In this document: one piece after another, positions 35,797 to 47,279 of the stretch | Position numbering within the stretch: position 1 is the stretch's first letter | Layout: the number at the start of each line of letters is the position of its first letter | Source: Mesaphorura yosii | Taxonomy: Eukaryota; Arthropoda; Collembola; Poduromorpha; Tullbergiidae | Direction: 5' to 3' | NCBI GenBank assembly: GCA_009869945.1 | Contig: WIXG01000069.1 | Location: 186,001 to 250,000, forward strand | DNA length: 64,000 bases | The notes under the pieces: generated by a model | Told to the model about the DNA's origin: nothing | The model's database searches: none | The model's input: the letters and a program-made list of their open reading frames with translations, nothing else | Program-made: the position numbers and the translations under genes

Positions 35797-36612
35797 TTAC
35801 ATCTGAAGGAATTGCTTCTCACAACCTCCAAGTGGTACATTATGGAATGTCGCCTCGTACGCTGGCGGTGGTGTGGTCATCATATGCTCGGCTGTAGTCG
35901 GCAATGAATTCTTCTTGATTTCACAGCGGAGCAGGTGAACCACATGCAGAGAGTAGCCAGTGAATGCATAGCAGAGGGCCACCATTAAGATGAATTCCAT
36001 GTTGGTCTTGCACAAGAAGAAAGATGGAATTAATATGACTGTGATCACCACTGAATACGTCGCAGTCACGACGTACCACAAGCGAAGTTTCTTGTAGTTT
36101 AGCTGTAGAACATTGTAAAAGTAATGGGAATTGGTAATTATTATGCTCGCCAATAACTAATGAGCCAATGGCTTAGTTAATTAAGCATCATACCTCGCTT
36201 GCAGCCTTCAAGAGATAGGCACCAAGGATAATTTCGCCAACAAAATACAAGAAACCTGGAGTCATGTAACTAATCTTTTGTAGAACTGTGAGATAATAGA
36301 ACAGATGATTGGATCAATTTAACCACAGTTAGTCTTAGGTCAATAATTTTCAACTACACTCACCGTTTGCATTCAATAGCTTCAGATCGATGTCAATTGA
36401 CGGATCAGCCATCATCTCTTCTTCAAGAATTCTTGGGTTACTGAAGATCACATATGTGCCAATCAGGAAAAAGATGAGGATGACAGTGGATGAAATCTGG
36501 AAATTTATCAAGAAATCAATGGCAATAATGTTAACTTTATTTCCAACCTCCAAATGATTTAACTTACCACTTCAATCCAGCCAACGGCTTTAGCTGCATT
36601 CTGGTAACGCAT
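35797..36612 (-). CDS. four-transmembrane protein with C-terminal PPxY motif, LAPTM/tetraspan-like (copy 5)
   Basis: Exons 36612-36568, 36496-36364, 36285-36194 and 36102-35797 give 191 residues with phases 0, 1, 0; central exons are 133 and 92 bases as in copy 2. Hydrophobic segments: ISSTVILIFFLIGTYVIF, MTPGFLYFVGEIILGAYLL, VVTATYSVVITVILIPSFFL and FILMVALCYAFTGYSLHVV. The cytosolic tail contains TPPPAYEA, a PPxY motif that binds WW domains of Nedd4-type ubiquitin ligases. Vertebrate LAPTM4/5 proteins are small multi-pass endolysosomal proteins that use tail PY motifs to recruit Nedd4, so a sorting or turnover role is plausible. The start is the first ATG, just before a short basic head. 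Confidence 0.75.
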
Positions 36613-37402
36613 CTTGAATTCACTGATTTTAACAGCCTTGCTAGCTTACCGAGTGAGAAAAGATCACTGCCTACGTGATTAACTTTACCAGTAAAATTAA
36701 TTACTGACGGAACAGTAAAAGCCCACAAATATTATAAGCGAAACGACTTGAAGTTGGCTTGTTCGCAGCACTCTGCACTGTTGCATGTTTAGTTTCCAGA
36801 GAGCCATCCCGTGTATGCTGAAAAAGGGACGGACGGAGCAAATGCTAAGGTTATTTTGGTTTGTGGAATTACGTCATTCGCCTGAGAGCCTCTAAAATGC
36901 ACTAGAATAAAGTTCAACTCCACTCCAAACGTCCAAACTCTGCTTCTCATCGCCAACTCTGGAACTAAAAGCCTCGATGATTCACCGTGGAATGGCTTTT
37001 AGTGTAAATAATAGCATTATCCAGTTCTACAGCATCAACAGACGCTCAGAAATGACAAGGTACCAAAAATCATTTACTGGCAAGTGCACGCAATTTCTCA
37101 TTTCTAGATCCATATTCTTCGCGCTAACAGCAATTTGATGAAAAAATGACGATTCGATTAGGGGTAATCTGTATCGTATTTTGAAAGTGGACTTAGAGCT
37201 CAGTACTCAAGTTTTCGAGTCAACATTCGAGACGACCACGCAACGTGTTCACGCGCAATCCGAAGAAAACGAACCAGAGTCCTTGAGACTTTAGCCGAGG
37301 ACTATGCATGGTACGAATTTTCAGTCAACAAATTTGTACGAAAAGTAGCGATGTTGCGGATTTCTCATTTGAATATTAATGAAGATTTTGTAAAGTATAC
37401 AA
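36613..37402. other. divergent intergenic region
   Basis: Lies between copy 5 (minus) and the first DEG/ENaC gene (plus). No recognised TATA box or conserved element. Confidence 0.5.
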
Positions 37403-40260
37403 ATGCGATTCCCTTTGGACTCACCAGAGGAGAATCGAAATCAAGAAGTAAATGGAGACAATGGCGAAATGGTGGTCCCTAAGTTGATTCAACAAAGAAT
37501 GACACGCCAGCACCATATCACGCGAACGACAGTGACCTTCAAGGTTAGATATGTGCTAATGTGCTTCACTGTTCAGGTTAGAGTTCTGAAAGTAGTCGGT
37601 TCTTCAGCTAAACTCGACATTGCGCGCAAACCAATCTCAACTTACAGGAACCTTTCTGGTCAGGGATCCAAAATGGGGAAACGTACGCAGCTACAAGAGA
37701 AGCTGAATGATGGTACCGTTCTCGTCATTCCCGAAGAAGAGTTGCCATCCTGCTGCAATTCTTGCTATGGGTACAACTGCTGGTGGGAACCTCCTTCATC
37801 AGAAGCAGGGCCAAGCTGTGGCAACGAGTGTCTGTCGATGGATTTTTGTCGAACATCTAACATACATGGGCTTAAATATATTGGCTTAGTCCAGGGCCAC
37901 TTTGTCGAGAGGTGAGTGAATATTTTGAAGGAATGCGACACTGGCGTCCATTTCGCATTGCGCTGAAATCTTATTCTTACAGAGTTGTATGGAGCATCAT
38001 CTTTTTAGCGGCGGTTGTAGCTTCTGTCTACTTGATTCGTGAGAGCGTGGCCAAGTACATCTACAGCCCCGTCACAGTCACCTTCACAGAAAAGGCGATC
38101 CACATCGACGATATCCCGTAGGCCACTTTTAAGCGCAATCTCCCACAAAACGATTTGTATGCGTGGTTTCTCAATCTATAATTTTAAAGGTTTCCGGCCG
38201 TTACAATCTGCAATGTAAACAACTTACTTCTCTCCAAAGTTGACGAACTATTTCTGAATGCCGACCTTGGAGAAGCACGGGGCTTGTCGGATGAAGAGAT
38301 TCAAGAGTCCATCAACAATATATCATATGTGGAACATGTCTGCGATGCAACCTTAAACAGCTTCAGCTCCAAATTCGACGTCTTTAGAAGCTGGAACAAG
38401 AAGGTGGACGATTGGAACCGCAAATTTAAAGATATGTTGACGCCTGAACCAAAATTCGATGTCGTCCCCTTCTTGCAAACCTACGCACAGAAGTGTTCTG
38501 ACATGATCAAGCTGTGTCTGTGGCAAAGCGAACAACTTGCGACCTGTCACGATTTGTTCCATGAAGTAATCACAGATTATGGTAAGGGGCTTCCATAAAT
38601 TTGCTCACATACGCAACTTGAACGTAGACAGCCATGGATGTAGGAGGGCAGGAGAGTCGACATTTGTGTACCTTGACTGTTTACAAAATCCGTCAGCATG
38701 TTTCTGAAGAATTGTCCTTTCATTTCTTCAAGGGAAGTGTTGTGTCTTCAATATGGCACCCGAGTCGCTGCTCGTCAAGGATCCACGAACAAGCATCCAC
38801 CGTGTAGACATAGCCAAGCAATGGAAAGAAGGAGACTTTGACACTGACTCACTAATCGTAGCCGAACACGCAGAACAAACCCACCACGATAAATACCAAC
38901 GAGCTCTTCCGGAATATCCAAAGCGTGCAAAGGGCTCAGGGCTATCGAATGGAATTTCAATCATCGTCGACCCGGACTTGGACAATTATTTCTGTGCTGC
39001 AGCGGATTCGGTTGGATTTCGGGTATCTAACTTAATTGACTTAGCATCAAGGGTACTAATATTAGTGATATTTGTAGCCAACACGGAAGTATTGTTTATT
39101 TCGGTTTCCAGCTTAGTGTCCATCTCCCGATTGAGTTCCCGCAAGTCGCCGAGTACGGGGACGCCATACCACACCGCACCGAATCGTATATAAAAGTAAG
39201 ACCTGATGTGACCAAGGCTGATGACGATATGCGTGATTTACCACTGGTAATTTCAACTTCGAATACTCAATGAAGAATCGTTAAATACATTAAAAACCAT
39301 GTTGTTCAACAGGAAGTTCGAAACTGCTATTTCAGTGGGGAGTATCAGTTAGCATATTTCAAAAAGTACACACGCCAGGTATATCGAAAACACTAAAAAC
39401 AAGTTTAATTCTTTTAACTATTTTTACCTCAAAATTTCTCCACCAGAACTGTTTCGACGAGTGCTACGCCAATATCACCTACTATAATTGCAACTGTACG
39501 AGGTTCTACATGCCACGCAAGTTTATTTTGTTTCTCCCTTTCGCCGCTATAACCGCGACCTATATCTTCTCAAATAATTTTTTATTCCAGGAGATACGGA
39601 ACGCGCGTTGTGCACTCATGAACAAATCAACTGTACCATGGGTTTTAGACATTATTTTCAGGAAAATCCAGATACGCTGGACAAATACTGCGGAATGTGC
39701 CGAATAACGTGCAACTACCTCAGTTACTCAGCAGAGGTAACTTCAAAGCCCATAAGAGACGACATCAATATATGGGTTCATGAGCAAGGACTTCATACGA
39801 GGCACTGGTAATTTCTCGGCTTGTACTTTCACCTTTTGTATTGAATATCGTTACATTGATTGGCCAAAATTTCAGGAAGGGCAAAAACTTGTCCATAATC
39901 CACGTATACTTTGCTGAAGATACAACATATCCTAAGGTCAGAAAGCGCCTGCTTGGTATAACCGATCTTCTGGCGTCTATTGGCAGTCTTTTGGGGATGA
40001 CGATTGGCTTCAGTGCCCTGAGTTTGTTCGAGTTCGTGTACTTTGGCTTCAAGAAAGTAATTGGCTGCATGCTTCGGGGCCTGAGGGTTCGAGAATGTTG
40101 CCATGAAGATTTTTGGTGCTGCTGTTGCGGGAAAGCGGATTCCCAAGATGAAGACGACGAACAAGAGGTGGTGCACACGCGAAGAAGAAAGTCATTTGGG
40201 AGACGACGCAGTCAGGCACTCGCGCTGAGACGAGTGACTCCAGCCCACGTTCAAAATTAA
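37403..40260 (+). CDS. DEG/ENaC family sodium channel subunit (copy 1)
   Basis: Exons: 37403-37911, 37983-38117, 38190-38581, 38733-39022, 39112-39246, 39313-39378, 39447-39516, 39591-39807, 39876-40260; 732 residues. The N-terminal cytosolic part holds a Cys/Trp-rich stretch (SCCNSCYGYNCWWEP) and the gating His-Gly (SNIHGLKYIG). M1 is VVWSIIFLAAVVASVYLI, followed by the family marker FPAVTICNVN. The extracellular loop has TDYGKCCVFN, IEFPQVAEYG and NCFDECYANITYYNCNC. M2 is SIGSLLGMTIGFSALSLFEF with the G-x-S selectivity filter as GFS. Such channels are trimers passing sodium, gated by protons, peptides or force. The C-tail is Cys-rich then basic. Intron 7 is GC-AG. The first 90 codons are poorly constrained, so the start may lie further in. 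AATAAA is at 40358. Confidence 0.9.
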
Positions 40261-40546
40261 AACTTGGCTTAGAGCCATCACATGGGATGATAAGTACCGA
40301 GAAATGACAATTACTATTAATGAGCTAGCATGAAACTATTTGTTAAAGATCGCTTTAAATAAACACTGGTCAAGGGCACAAGAATCAGTTTCGCGAAATA
40401 AACTGCGACTTAAAATCGGCATTTGACCCATGAACTAGCAGAAGAGAATTCGCAGGACACAGAACTTAAATTATTTTGACAACATTTTCACAGAATTGTA
40501 GTGAATTGTGTTCTAGTAAGAATTTCATTCTGGTCAGCCTATCGGC
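40261..40546. other. intergenic between DEG/ENaC genes
   Basis: Short spacer with the copy 1 poly(A) signal AATAAA at 40358-40363. Confidence 0.6.
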
Positions 40547-43193
40547 ATGAGCAAGCATCAATTAATATTTCAGGAAATTAAAAGGGTTAATTTGCTCGAT
40601 TACGAACGAAACAGGAGTAAGATTTCGCCGATGATGCCTGTAGTTACACGGAGCAAGACAATGGCGATGAGATACGGGAATGGCTACTACGGAGGATACG
40701 GATATGGCCAACAAACTCTGTACCCACTCCCCGAAGAGGAGAAGGAAGCCGAAGATGTGTGTCCGCCATTTTGTAACTCGTTCCAGGGACATAACTGCTG
40801 GTGGGAGCCTTCGGAAACCTGCTACACGGCAGAATTTTGTCGTAGCTCGAGCATGCACGGGCTAAAATTAGTCGGGGAGACGTCTGCTCATTTTTTGCAA
40901 AGGTCAGTGCGAATTGCGAATAATAAGAATAAAGAAATTATGCGATAGTAAAATGATTGTCTTTATCAGGGTGCTCTTCCTGATTCTGTTCATCCTTGGC
41001 ATTCTAACATCGTTCTATTATGGAAGCAACATCTGGGAAAAGTTCATCCAAAGCCCAACCATGGTGACGTTCACCGAGCAAGCCATCCGCATCGAAAATA
41101 TTCCATTTCCAGCCATCACTGTCTGCAACGTGAACAACGTCCGCAAATCTCACGTGGAGAATCTGACCAGGTACCGTAAAGAGGTTAGCGTAGTTTCAGA
41201 AACTCTTAGTACCTAATTTGGTCGTCCATTTATTTCCTAGGATCCTTGAGAGCGCCAAAGAAGAAGGGAGATCGGATGAGGAAATTCAAGAAATATTCGT
41301 CAAATTAGAGTTTATGCAAACTGTGTGTGAATCAACCACACGAAGCCTCACATCCGAATTCAAGTTCAACTTCAGTGCACGAGTAATTGCAGAGAGATTG
41401 CATGCTTTTCTTGAAAAATTTGATGGGCCTGAGTGGCAGAAGGCGGGACTGACACGGACGCCATTGAACACAATGAATCTGCTCAGGGAAGTTGACGTAA
41501 GCGATTCTAGTCTAGTAGCACTACTGATTCGCAGCTTCAACTGCATTTTCAATTACAGGTGGACCAATCCTGCTCTGAAATGATTCCTTACTGCCAATGG
41601 CGAGGAAAACTGAACGACAGCCTCGAAAGGGGCTGCCATCTTTTCAGATCTGTAATTACAGATTTTGGCAAATGTTGCAGCTTTAACCTAGCGCCGATAC
41701 CTCTTCTCTTTCGCAATCAGTTAAGCACGGAATTTGTTTTTCATCTTTCACATAATTGAACACATGACAAATCCTTTTCAGACAGCATAGGCTTGACCTT
41801 GACCCGGAAGAACTAAGTGAAATCGAACGATGGAATTCTAGCGATCTCAACGTAGAAAATTTGGTCATCGAACCAAAAAACGAAAAAGGCCCTCCAAAAT
41901 TTCGGGAGCTTCCTTTCAGAACAAGAAGCGCGGGTCAGGCGAACGGCTTATCCATCATGCTCTTTCCCGAGATTGACGATTATTTATGTACTACATCGGA
42001 TTCTATGGGATATCACGTAAGACAGTAATAATATTTAACGCTAATTAAGCAACTGAACCAATCAACGACCTTTCATTTTGACCACACTTTCACAGTTCTT
42101 CGCTCACATGCCGATCGACTTTCCACATGTGGCGGAATACAGTAACATGCGAATTAAATACCTTCGTTGTGCAAATGTTTGTGCATTTGAGCCTTTGGTT
42201 TTTTAATTAAGGTGAGGCTATTGGTCCAGGAGTTGAAGCATTTTTCAAAATTACACCAGAAGTCACGAAGGCGGCTCCAGAAATTCGTGATTTGACATCG
42301 GTATGCTTGCTGCTTTTGCTTCATGAGTGAAGACAATTGATGTGTATTTGTATTTTAGAGTGAGAGAAGGTGCTACTTCAGTGACGAATTTGAGCTGCAG
42401 CATTTCAGGTTCTACTCTGAAAGCAATTGTATCGATGAGTGCATTGCGAATCTCAGTTTGGAAGTTTGTGGTTGTGTTAGTTTCTACATGCCACGTAAAG
42501 CACTGGTTCATGCTAAATTCCAAATTGCGTTTCTCTTTTACTGAATTAAGCACACTACTCTTTGCTTTGCTAGAAAATGAATCGACACCGATGTGTCACG
42601 ACGCGAAAAGCGTTGGGTGTACCCTCAACGTGGGCGAACAACTAAAAAAGCTCAAGTATGATTTCATCGCTGACTACTGCAAGAACTGTTTGCCAACCTG
42701 CACAGACGTCACGTATCGAGCTGATGTGAGCACAAGAGAGCTTAACTATGGGGTTAATGATTGGAGCAGAAGCGAGTTGAACCTGTCGGAGTTCGAGTCC
42801 TCGAAAGTCTCCATCGTACATCTCTACTTCGATCAGGACTCGACGGCCCCTAAAATACGAAAGAGATTGTATGTTCTGAATGATATGATTGCCAACATCG
42901 GTGGTCTGCTTGGCCTCACTCTTGGACTCAGCGTGCTGAGTTTGGTCGAATTACTGTACTTCTGTGTGGTCAAAATTTGTGTCAAGAATCTTAAGAGCTG
43001 TTGCAGTGGTCGTCGGTGCATGAGGAAGATGCGGAAATTTTGCTGTGGAGCAAAGCCGAAAGACCAGCGTTTGGTGATGCCAGTGGCCGCAAGGGTGACA
43101 TTTATTGAGCCTCAGCCGCGGATGCATGGCTATCAAAGTTACGGTCACGCTCCTTTGTCGATGCCTCATTCCTATTATGCCGCACATCAATGA
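40547..43193 (+). CDS. DEG/ENaC family sodium channel subunit (copy 2)
   Basis: Exons: 40547-40902, 40970-41170, 41241-41496, 41560-41720, 41782-42016, 42096-42141, 42212-42300, 42359-42494, 42574-43193; 699 residues. It repeats the plan of copy 1: a Cys/Trp-rich cytosolic module (PFCNSFQGHNCWWEP), His-Gly (SSMHGLKLVG), M1 (VLFLILFILGILTSFYYG), FPAITVCNVN, TDFGKCCSFN, GEAIGPG-like EAIGPGVE, NCIDECIANLSLEVCGC and M2 (NIGGLLGLTLGLSVLSLVEL) with GLS as filter. The C-terminal tail is Cys-rich (KSCCSGRRC) and ends with a Tyr/His-rich segment. Introns partly match copy 1: the border after FYMP is shared, but copy 2 has fused exons at FPA and at the CYF/NC region. AATAAA is at 43262. The exon 4 donor (AATCA|GTTAAG) is inferred from frame. 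Confidence 0.9.
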
Positions 43194-44248
43194 ATCCATG
43201 GATGGCCTGAATGGATGCAGAATATAGACCCGATCTGACGTTCAATTTCATTCCCTGAACTAATAAATGCACATAGTAATTAAGGTCACCTTCAAATTAT
43301 TCTAATTTTATGCACCGCACATGCATACTCGTTCATTCTATCCTTCTTTCTTGTTCTTTGGTCCAGAATAAATTGTACGAGCTTCTCATACAAAATTAGA
43401 TGCAGGTCTCACTTGGCTTGAGCTTTCCTCCTTTGTGGTAATAAAAATCAAGGCCAATGAAGCCGGCTCATTGGTATCGACACATTTAATGCGTGCACCG
43501 CTACTGATGACTTGAGATGGCCGAGTTACGAACACGATTCGATTCAGTTGCTACATCTGCTCTGTGGCAGTGATCCTCATTACCCTCCGAGTTCGCTCCA
43601 ACTTTGAAATCCAAAACAAACTCAGTCAGATCAGATGAGCAAACTTCCATCTCTGCTCGTATTATTAAGTGGAGTTATACGAATTTGGTTAACGGAAGTT
43701 ACACTGTTATCTTACGGATTATAGTCATTTCATATTTATTTGCTGTGTGGTCTGTGACTTGTAATTGTTATAGAAGCAAGAAAGAACTCTACGACCATGG
43801 TGCACATCAGTTTCAACAAGTCTTTGTATTCTAATTGACGCGCAAGATTGCTGATAAGATAACAACAATCCATCCAGATGCTGATTGAATAAGATATAAA
43901 AGGATTCCTGCGCCGCCAGGGCAAGTTCTAGTCAGAATCCAAGCAGCGCCAGCCTTCTGCTGTATAATGAAGAGGATGAGAATAGCACTGTTATCGCTAT
44001 CTATATCAACATTGCCATTGTAGAGCAGTGATCGATGACCTCTGCCCTCCAGTCTTTGTAGTCTGGCTAGTTGCCTCTTGTACTGTAGATAATAGGATAC
44101 AAACATTGATATTATTAGCTTATAATCCATATCAGGCATTTAACTGACATGCCACTGTTCATCTAGTTAACCTATTCGAATGATTTAGACGATTGAAATT
44201 GTATTGAATGCCTTAGAAGATTGATACAGTTGTAGTCTCGTAGTTAAA
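43194..44248. other. intergenic, one unresolved minus-strand open frame
   Basis: Contains the 3' UTR of DEG/ENaC copy 2. A minus-strand open frame at 43831-44139 is partly hydrophobic (SGWIVVILSAILRVN) but lacks joinable exons or a leader. Confidence 0.45.
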
Positions 44249-45519
44249 ATGGAGGAAGAAGTTCTGCTCGCCAAGTGTTTGGAGAAGAATGAAGCAATCG
44301 TCCAACGATGGAGTTTCGTAACCAAGTACATTGTTGCGTTCGCGGCAGCTGCAGTCGCCGAGACTGTTACGTACCCATTGGATCTCACCAAAACTCGGAT
44401 GCAAATACAAGGAGAATTAAATGCAGCGGCAGCTAGCAACAATGTCAATGCTGGATCGTTGTCCCGTCCAGTCATGAACAAGTTGGGAATGTTCAAGACA
44501 GCTCGTGGGATCATTGAGCATGAAGGCGTTCTCAAGCTGTGGAGTGGGCTTCCACCCGCATTGTACCGCCACATGATTTACTCTGGGATTAGAATGGGAT
44601 TATACGAGAAACTACGAGATGATGTACTAGGAAAGAATCCGGATGGGAGTTTCCCAATTTATAAGGTGAGGACCGAGTGATGAAAGGTCTGGAGTTCTGA
44701 TACATTTCCCGGACTAATTGGTTCTTATTTTACAGGCCGCGCTTGGTGGATTGCTCGCAGGTGGGTTCGCCCAATTTACAGCAAGTCCCATGGATTTGGT
44801 AAAGGTGCAACTGCAAATGGAGGGTCGGCGGAGATTAGAAGGAAAACCGCCACGAGTCAAGAATGCGTTTCAAGCTCTGGCTAAGATTTGGGGTGAAGGA
44901 GGAATTCGTGGCCTTTGGAAAGGTACACTTCACCTCAAAGACTTTTGTTCCAAATAATCTTTAATTATGTGCTCTGTGCTTGAAAGGTTGGGTTCCGAAC
45001 GTGCAACGTGGTGCTCTTGTCAATTTGGGTGATTTGACAACTTATGACACAGTCAAGCGTTTTCTGCTGAAGAATACTTCGATGCAGGACAATTCTTACG
45101 TGCATATCATGTCTAGGTACTGTAACCAATCTATGCCCAGAATCCACATTTATTACTTCACATTTAAACGAAGCGGTTGTGTTTGTAGCCTCCTGGCCGG
45201 CCTCACCGCCACGATAATGGGCACTCCGGCAGACGTGGTCAAGACGCGAGTTATGAACCAGCCAACCAAAGACGGTATTGGACTCTACTACAAAAACAGC
45301 ATCGATTGCCTCCAGAAAACTGTGAAAAACGAAGGATTCTTCGCATTGTACAAAGGTTCGTTCTCAAGCTCCTCAACTTTCAGCAAAATGTAGATGTTTA
45401 CATGTAAATTGCGATTTGCAGGATTCTTTCCGATTTGGATGCGTCTTGGACCGTGGTCGCTCACATTTTGGGTCTCATTTGAGTGGATTCGGAGTTTGGT
45501 TGGCGTGAAAAGCTTTTAG
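44249..45519 (+). CDS. UCP4: mitochondrial carrier, uncoupling protein 4 type (SLC25A27)
   Basis: Exons 44249-44665, 44736-44922, 44987-45116, 45189-45355 and 45422-45519 give 332 residues, close to vertebrate UCP4. The three carrier repeats each show the PxDxxK/R signature: [38 protein letters not shown] and [14 protein letters not shown]. Segments such as [41 protein letters not shown] and DLTTYDTVK are diagnostic for UCP4 rather than UCP1-3. The protein sits in the mitochondrial inner membrane with six helices. UCP4 is mostly neuronal and is linked to mild uncoupling and to complex II or calcium handling; the transported substrate is still debated. The ATG chosen gives the usual short acidic head. 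AATAAA is at 45737-45742. Confidence 0.93.
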
Positions 45520-46039
45520 TCACTAGTCAATTCAAAGAGTCAGTGTGAAATTCGCTGACAATGAGTCAATATGAACAGAAATAGCATACGAGACTCTTGA
45601 GAACAATCTGCATATGCAATTATTACAATCTCGCGGGTGCCATTCATAGGGTCGAGACAACCAACGTAACGATTTTAGTCAACACGTAGAACTTATTGTA
45701 ACAATATGAGACTTATTGTATATTTTTATAACAATGAATAAAGAAGTACGGTTCTCATTCATATTCAATGCAAGGCGGCAGACCAGCGACAATGGACAAG
45801 TCAAAGTGCCTACGATTTCCCAGTAAAAACCGGACTTGTGGGACGAAAAGTTGTCTTAAACGTATGAACGCGTGCGAGTTCAAATTCTCACATGTTCATT
45901 GGAAATTCGTGTAAGCTTCGCAGAACTGCGTCTTTGCTTGCCTTCAAGAAATGTTACCTACCTTTTTGTGAGAATCTCACATTTATGAACGAACAGACCA
46001 AGTAAGAGCCGGCGTGACGCTTTTGTATTTGCTCTGGGT
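45520..46039. other. intergenic
   Basis: The 3' UTR of the UCP4 gene and the upstream region of the next gene. Nothing else is recognised. Confidence 0.55.
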
Positions 46040-46075
46040 TATAAATTGTGACTTCGGTTCAGCCCATCGTTAGTT
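46040..46075 (+). promoter_or_regulatory. TATA box and initiator of the DUF4789-like gene
   Basis: TATAAAT at 46040-46046 and an initiator-like GTTAGTTC, with A at 46072, are 32 bases apart. The predicted leader is about 98 bases before the ATG at 46170. Confidence 0.5.
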
Positions 46076-46169
46076 CTAGTTTAACCTCCGAACCGAGGAC
46101 ATCCCAAATTAAAATCAAAGCTACATCTCGGAATTGCAATTAGTGGGCTGTGTTGAACTTACCACCAAC

Positions 46170-47279
46170 ATGAAATCGGTTTTTGCACACGCTCTCAAGT
46201 TGACGTTTCTCGGACTCGTCCTGCATACCTGCTCCTGGATCGCGTCTTGCAGTTCCATAATTGCGGATGATGGCGTCAGTGTGGATTTGGAACAGCACAA
46301 CAATGGAGACAATCTACCAAACAATCTGCAGCCATTCCTTCCAGATGAGAATGACGCGGGTGGCTACATCAGGTAAGACAAATATATGCTGTTGGTAATG
46401 AACGTATGACGTTGTGCTTGCGTGACCGATTGTTGGACTCTACACAGGGCATTGCTTTGTCCCGACGTACCACTCGAGGCTCTCCCGTACTTCCGATTCC
46501 ACTTGGTCACTCGACTCTGCTTTGAAGTTGGGACACAAGGTCCGTGTAGCCCCAACATGGTGTTTGTGAAGGAGCCAGCGACCAAGGCGATTGGCAAATG
46601 TGTGTGCTTGCCTGCGTCAGTCGGCGACGGTGTCAGCTATCGACCTCTGCTGCGTGATCCAGTTACGGACCAGTGCTACTATATGTTCAGCCAGGTACAA
46701 GAGAACAGAATTGTGAACGATCGCCTACACAGCGGCTAATGCATGCCATGCCAGAGTCTATAATTATTGCACGTCATTAAACTTGCATGCTAATTGTTTT
46801 CTTTTCTCTTGTGTTTATTTAAGGCATTTTGCCCTGACCGTGAATGGCTTACTGTAAACCCACATAATCACAATCACATTCATTGTGAGAAAAATCCGTG
46901 TGCCAATTTTGGTGTCAATGTTAGTACCAGTGTCAGTAATGCAAATACAAGTGTAAGTACATTAGACGAGACTATTCTCGAAGTGGATGAAGTGGACATC
47001 AATACTACAAGAATGTATGAAGACGAGCCACTACAGAAGTTAGAGGTCGCGGCCGAGTACGTGCTCTTTAATGGCACTTGTACGAAATTAGATTCTCACT
47101 CTGAATTCTGTGATCCTGATCAAATACTGAGCTTCATTCCCGGTGGTGTGCTGGGCTGCACTGAGCCCCGACCGCAGCTTCAACCCAACAATGACAGTGA
47201 CAATGCGATTAACCAGGGAATTGCCAGCGCTGCAGATGAACAGCAACAAGAAGCAGAAAATCTCATTCATCGAAGATGA
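46170..47279 (+). CDS. secreted DUF4789-like arthropod protein
   Basis: Exons 46170-46372, 46448-46694 and 46824-47279 give 301 residues. A leader (LTFLGLVLHTCSWIASC) is followed by a linker and then repeated cysteine-bearing units of the DUF4789 type: TQGPCSPNMVFVKEP, GKCVCLPA, DQCYYMFSQ and FCPDREWLTVNP, with CxxxPC (CEKNPC). DUF4789 is found in secreted arthropod proteins of unknown role. Between the units lies an Asn/Ser/Thr/acid-rich stretch, and the C-terminus is Gln/Glu-rich. The start is the ATG directly before the leader, and the upstream TATA/Inr pair agrees. Exact domain limits would need a profile search. Confidence 0.75.

Noticed and set aside
37542..37580. Possible 39-base intron in the first DEG/ENaC exon (GTTAGA to TTCAG)
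   Set aside because: It is shorter than any other intron here and the frame stays open through it, so it is treated as coding, with the N-terminus marked uncertain.
43831..44139. Minus-strand open frame with hydrophobic segments as a possible extra four-transmembrane gene
   Set aside because: Only two hydrophobic parts, no leader or matching exons, and no resemblance to the family beyond composition.
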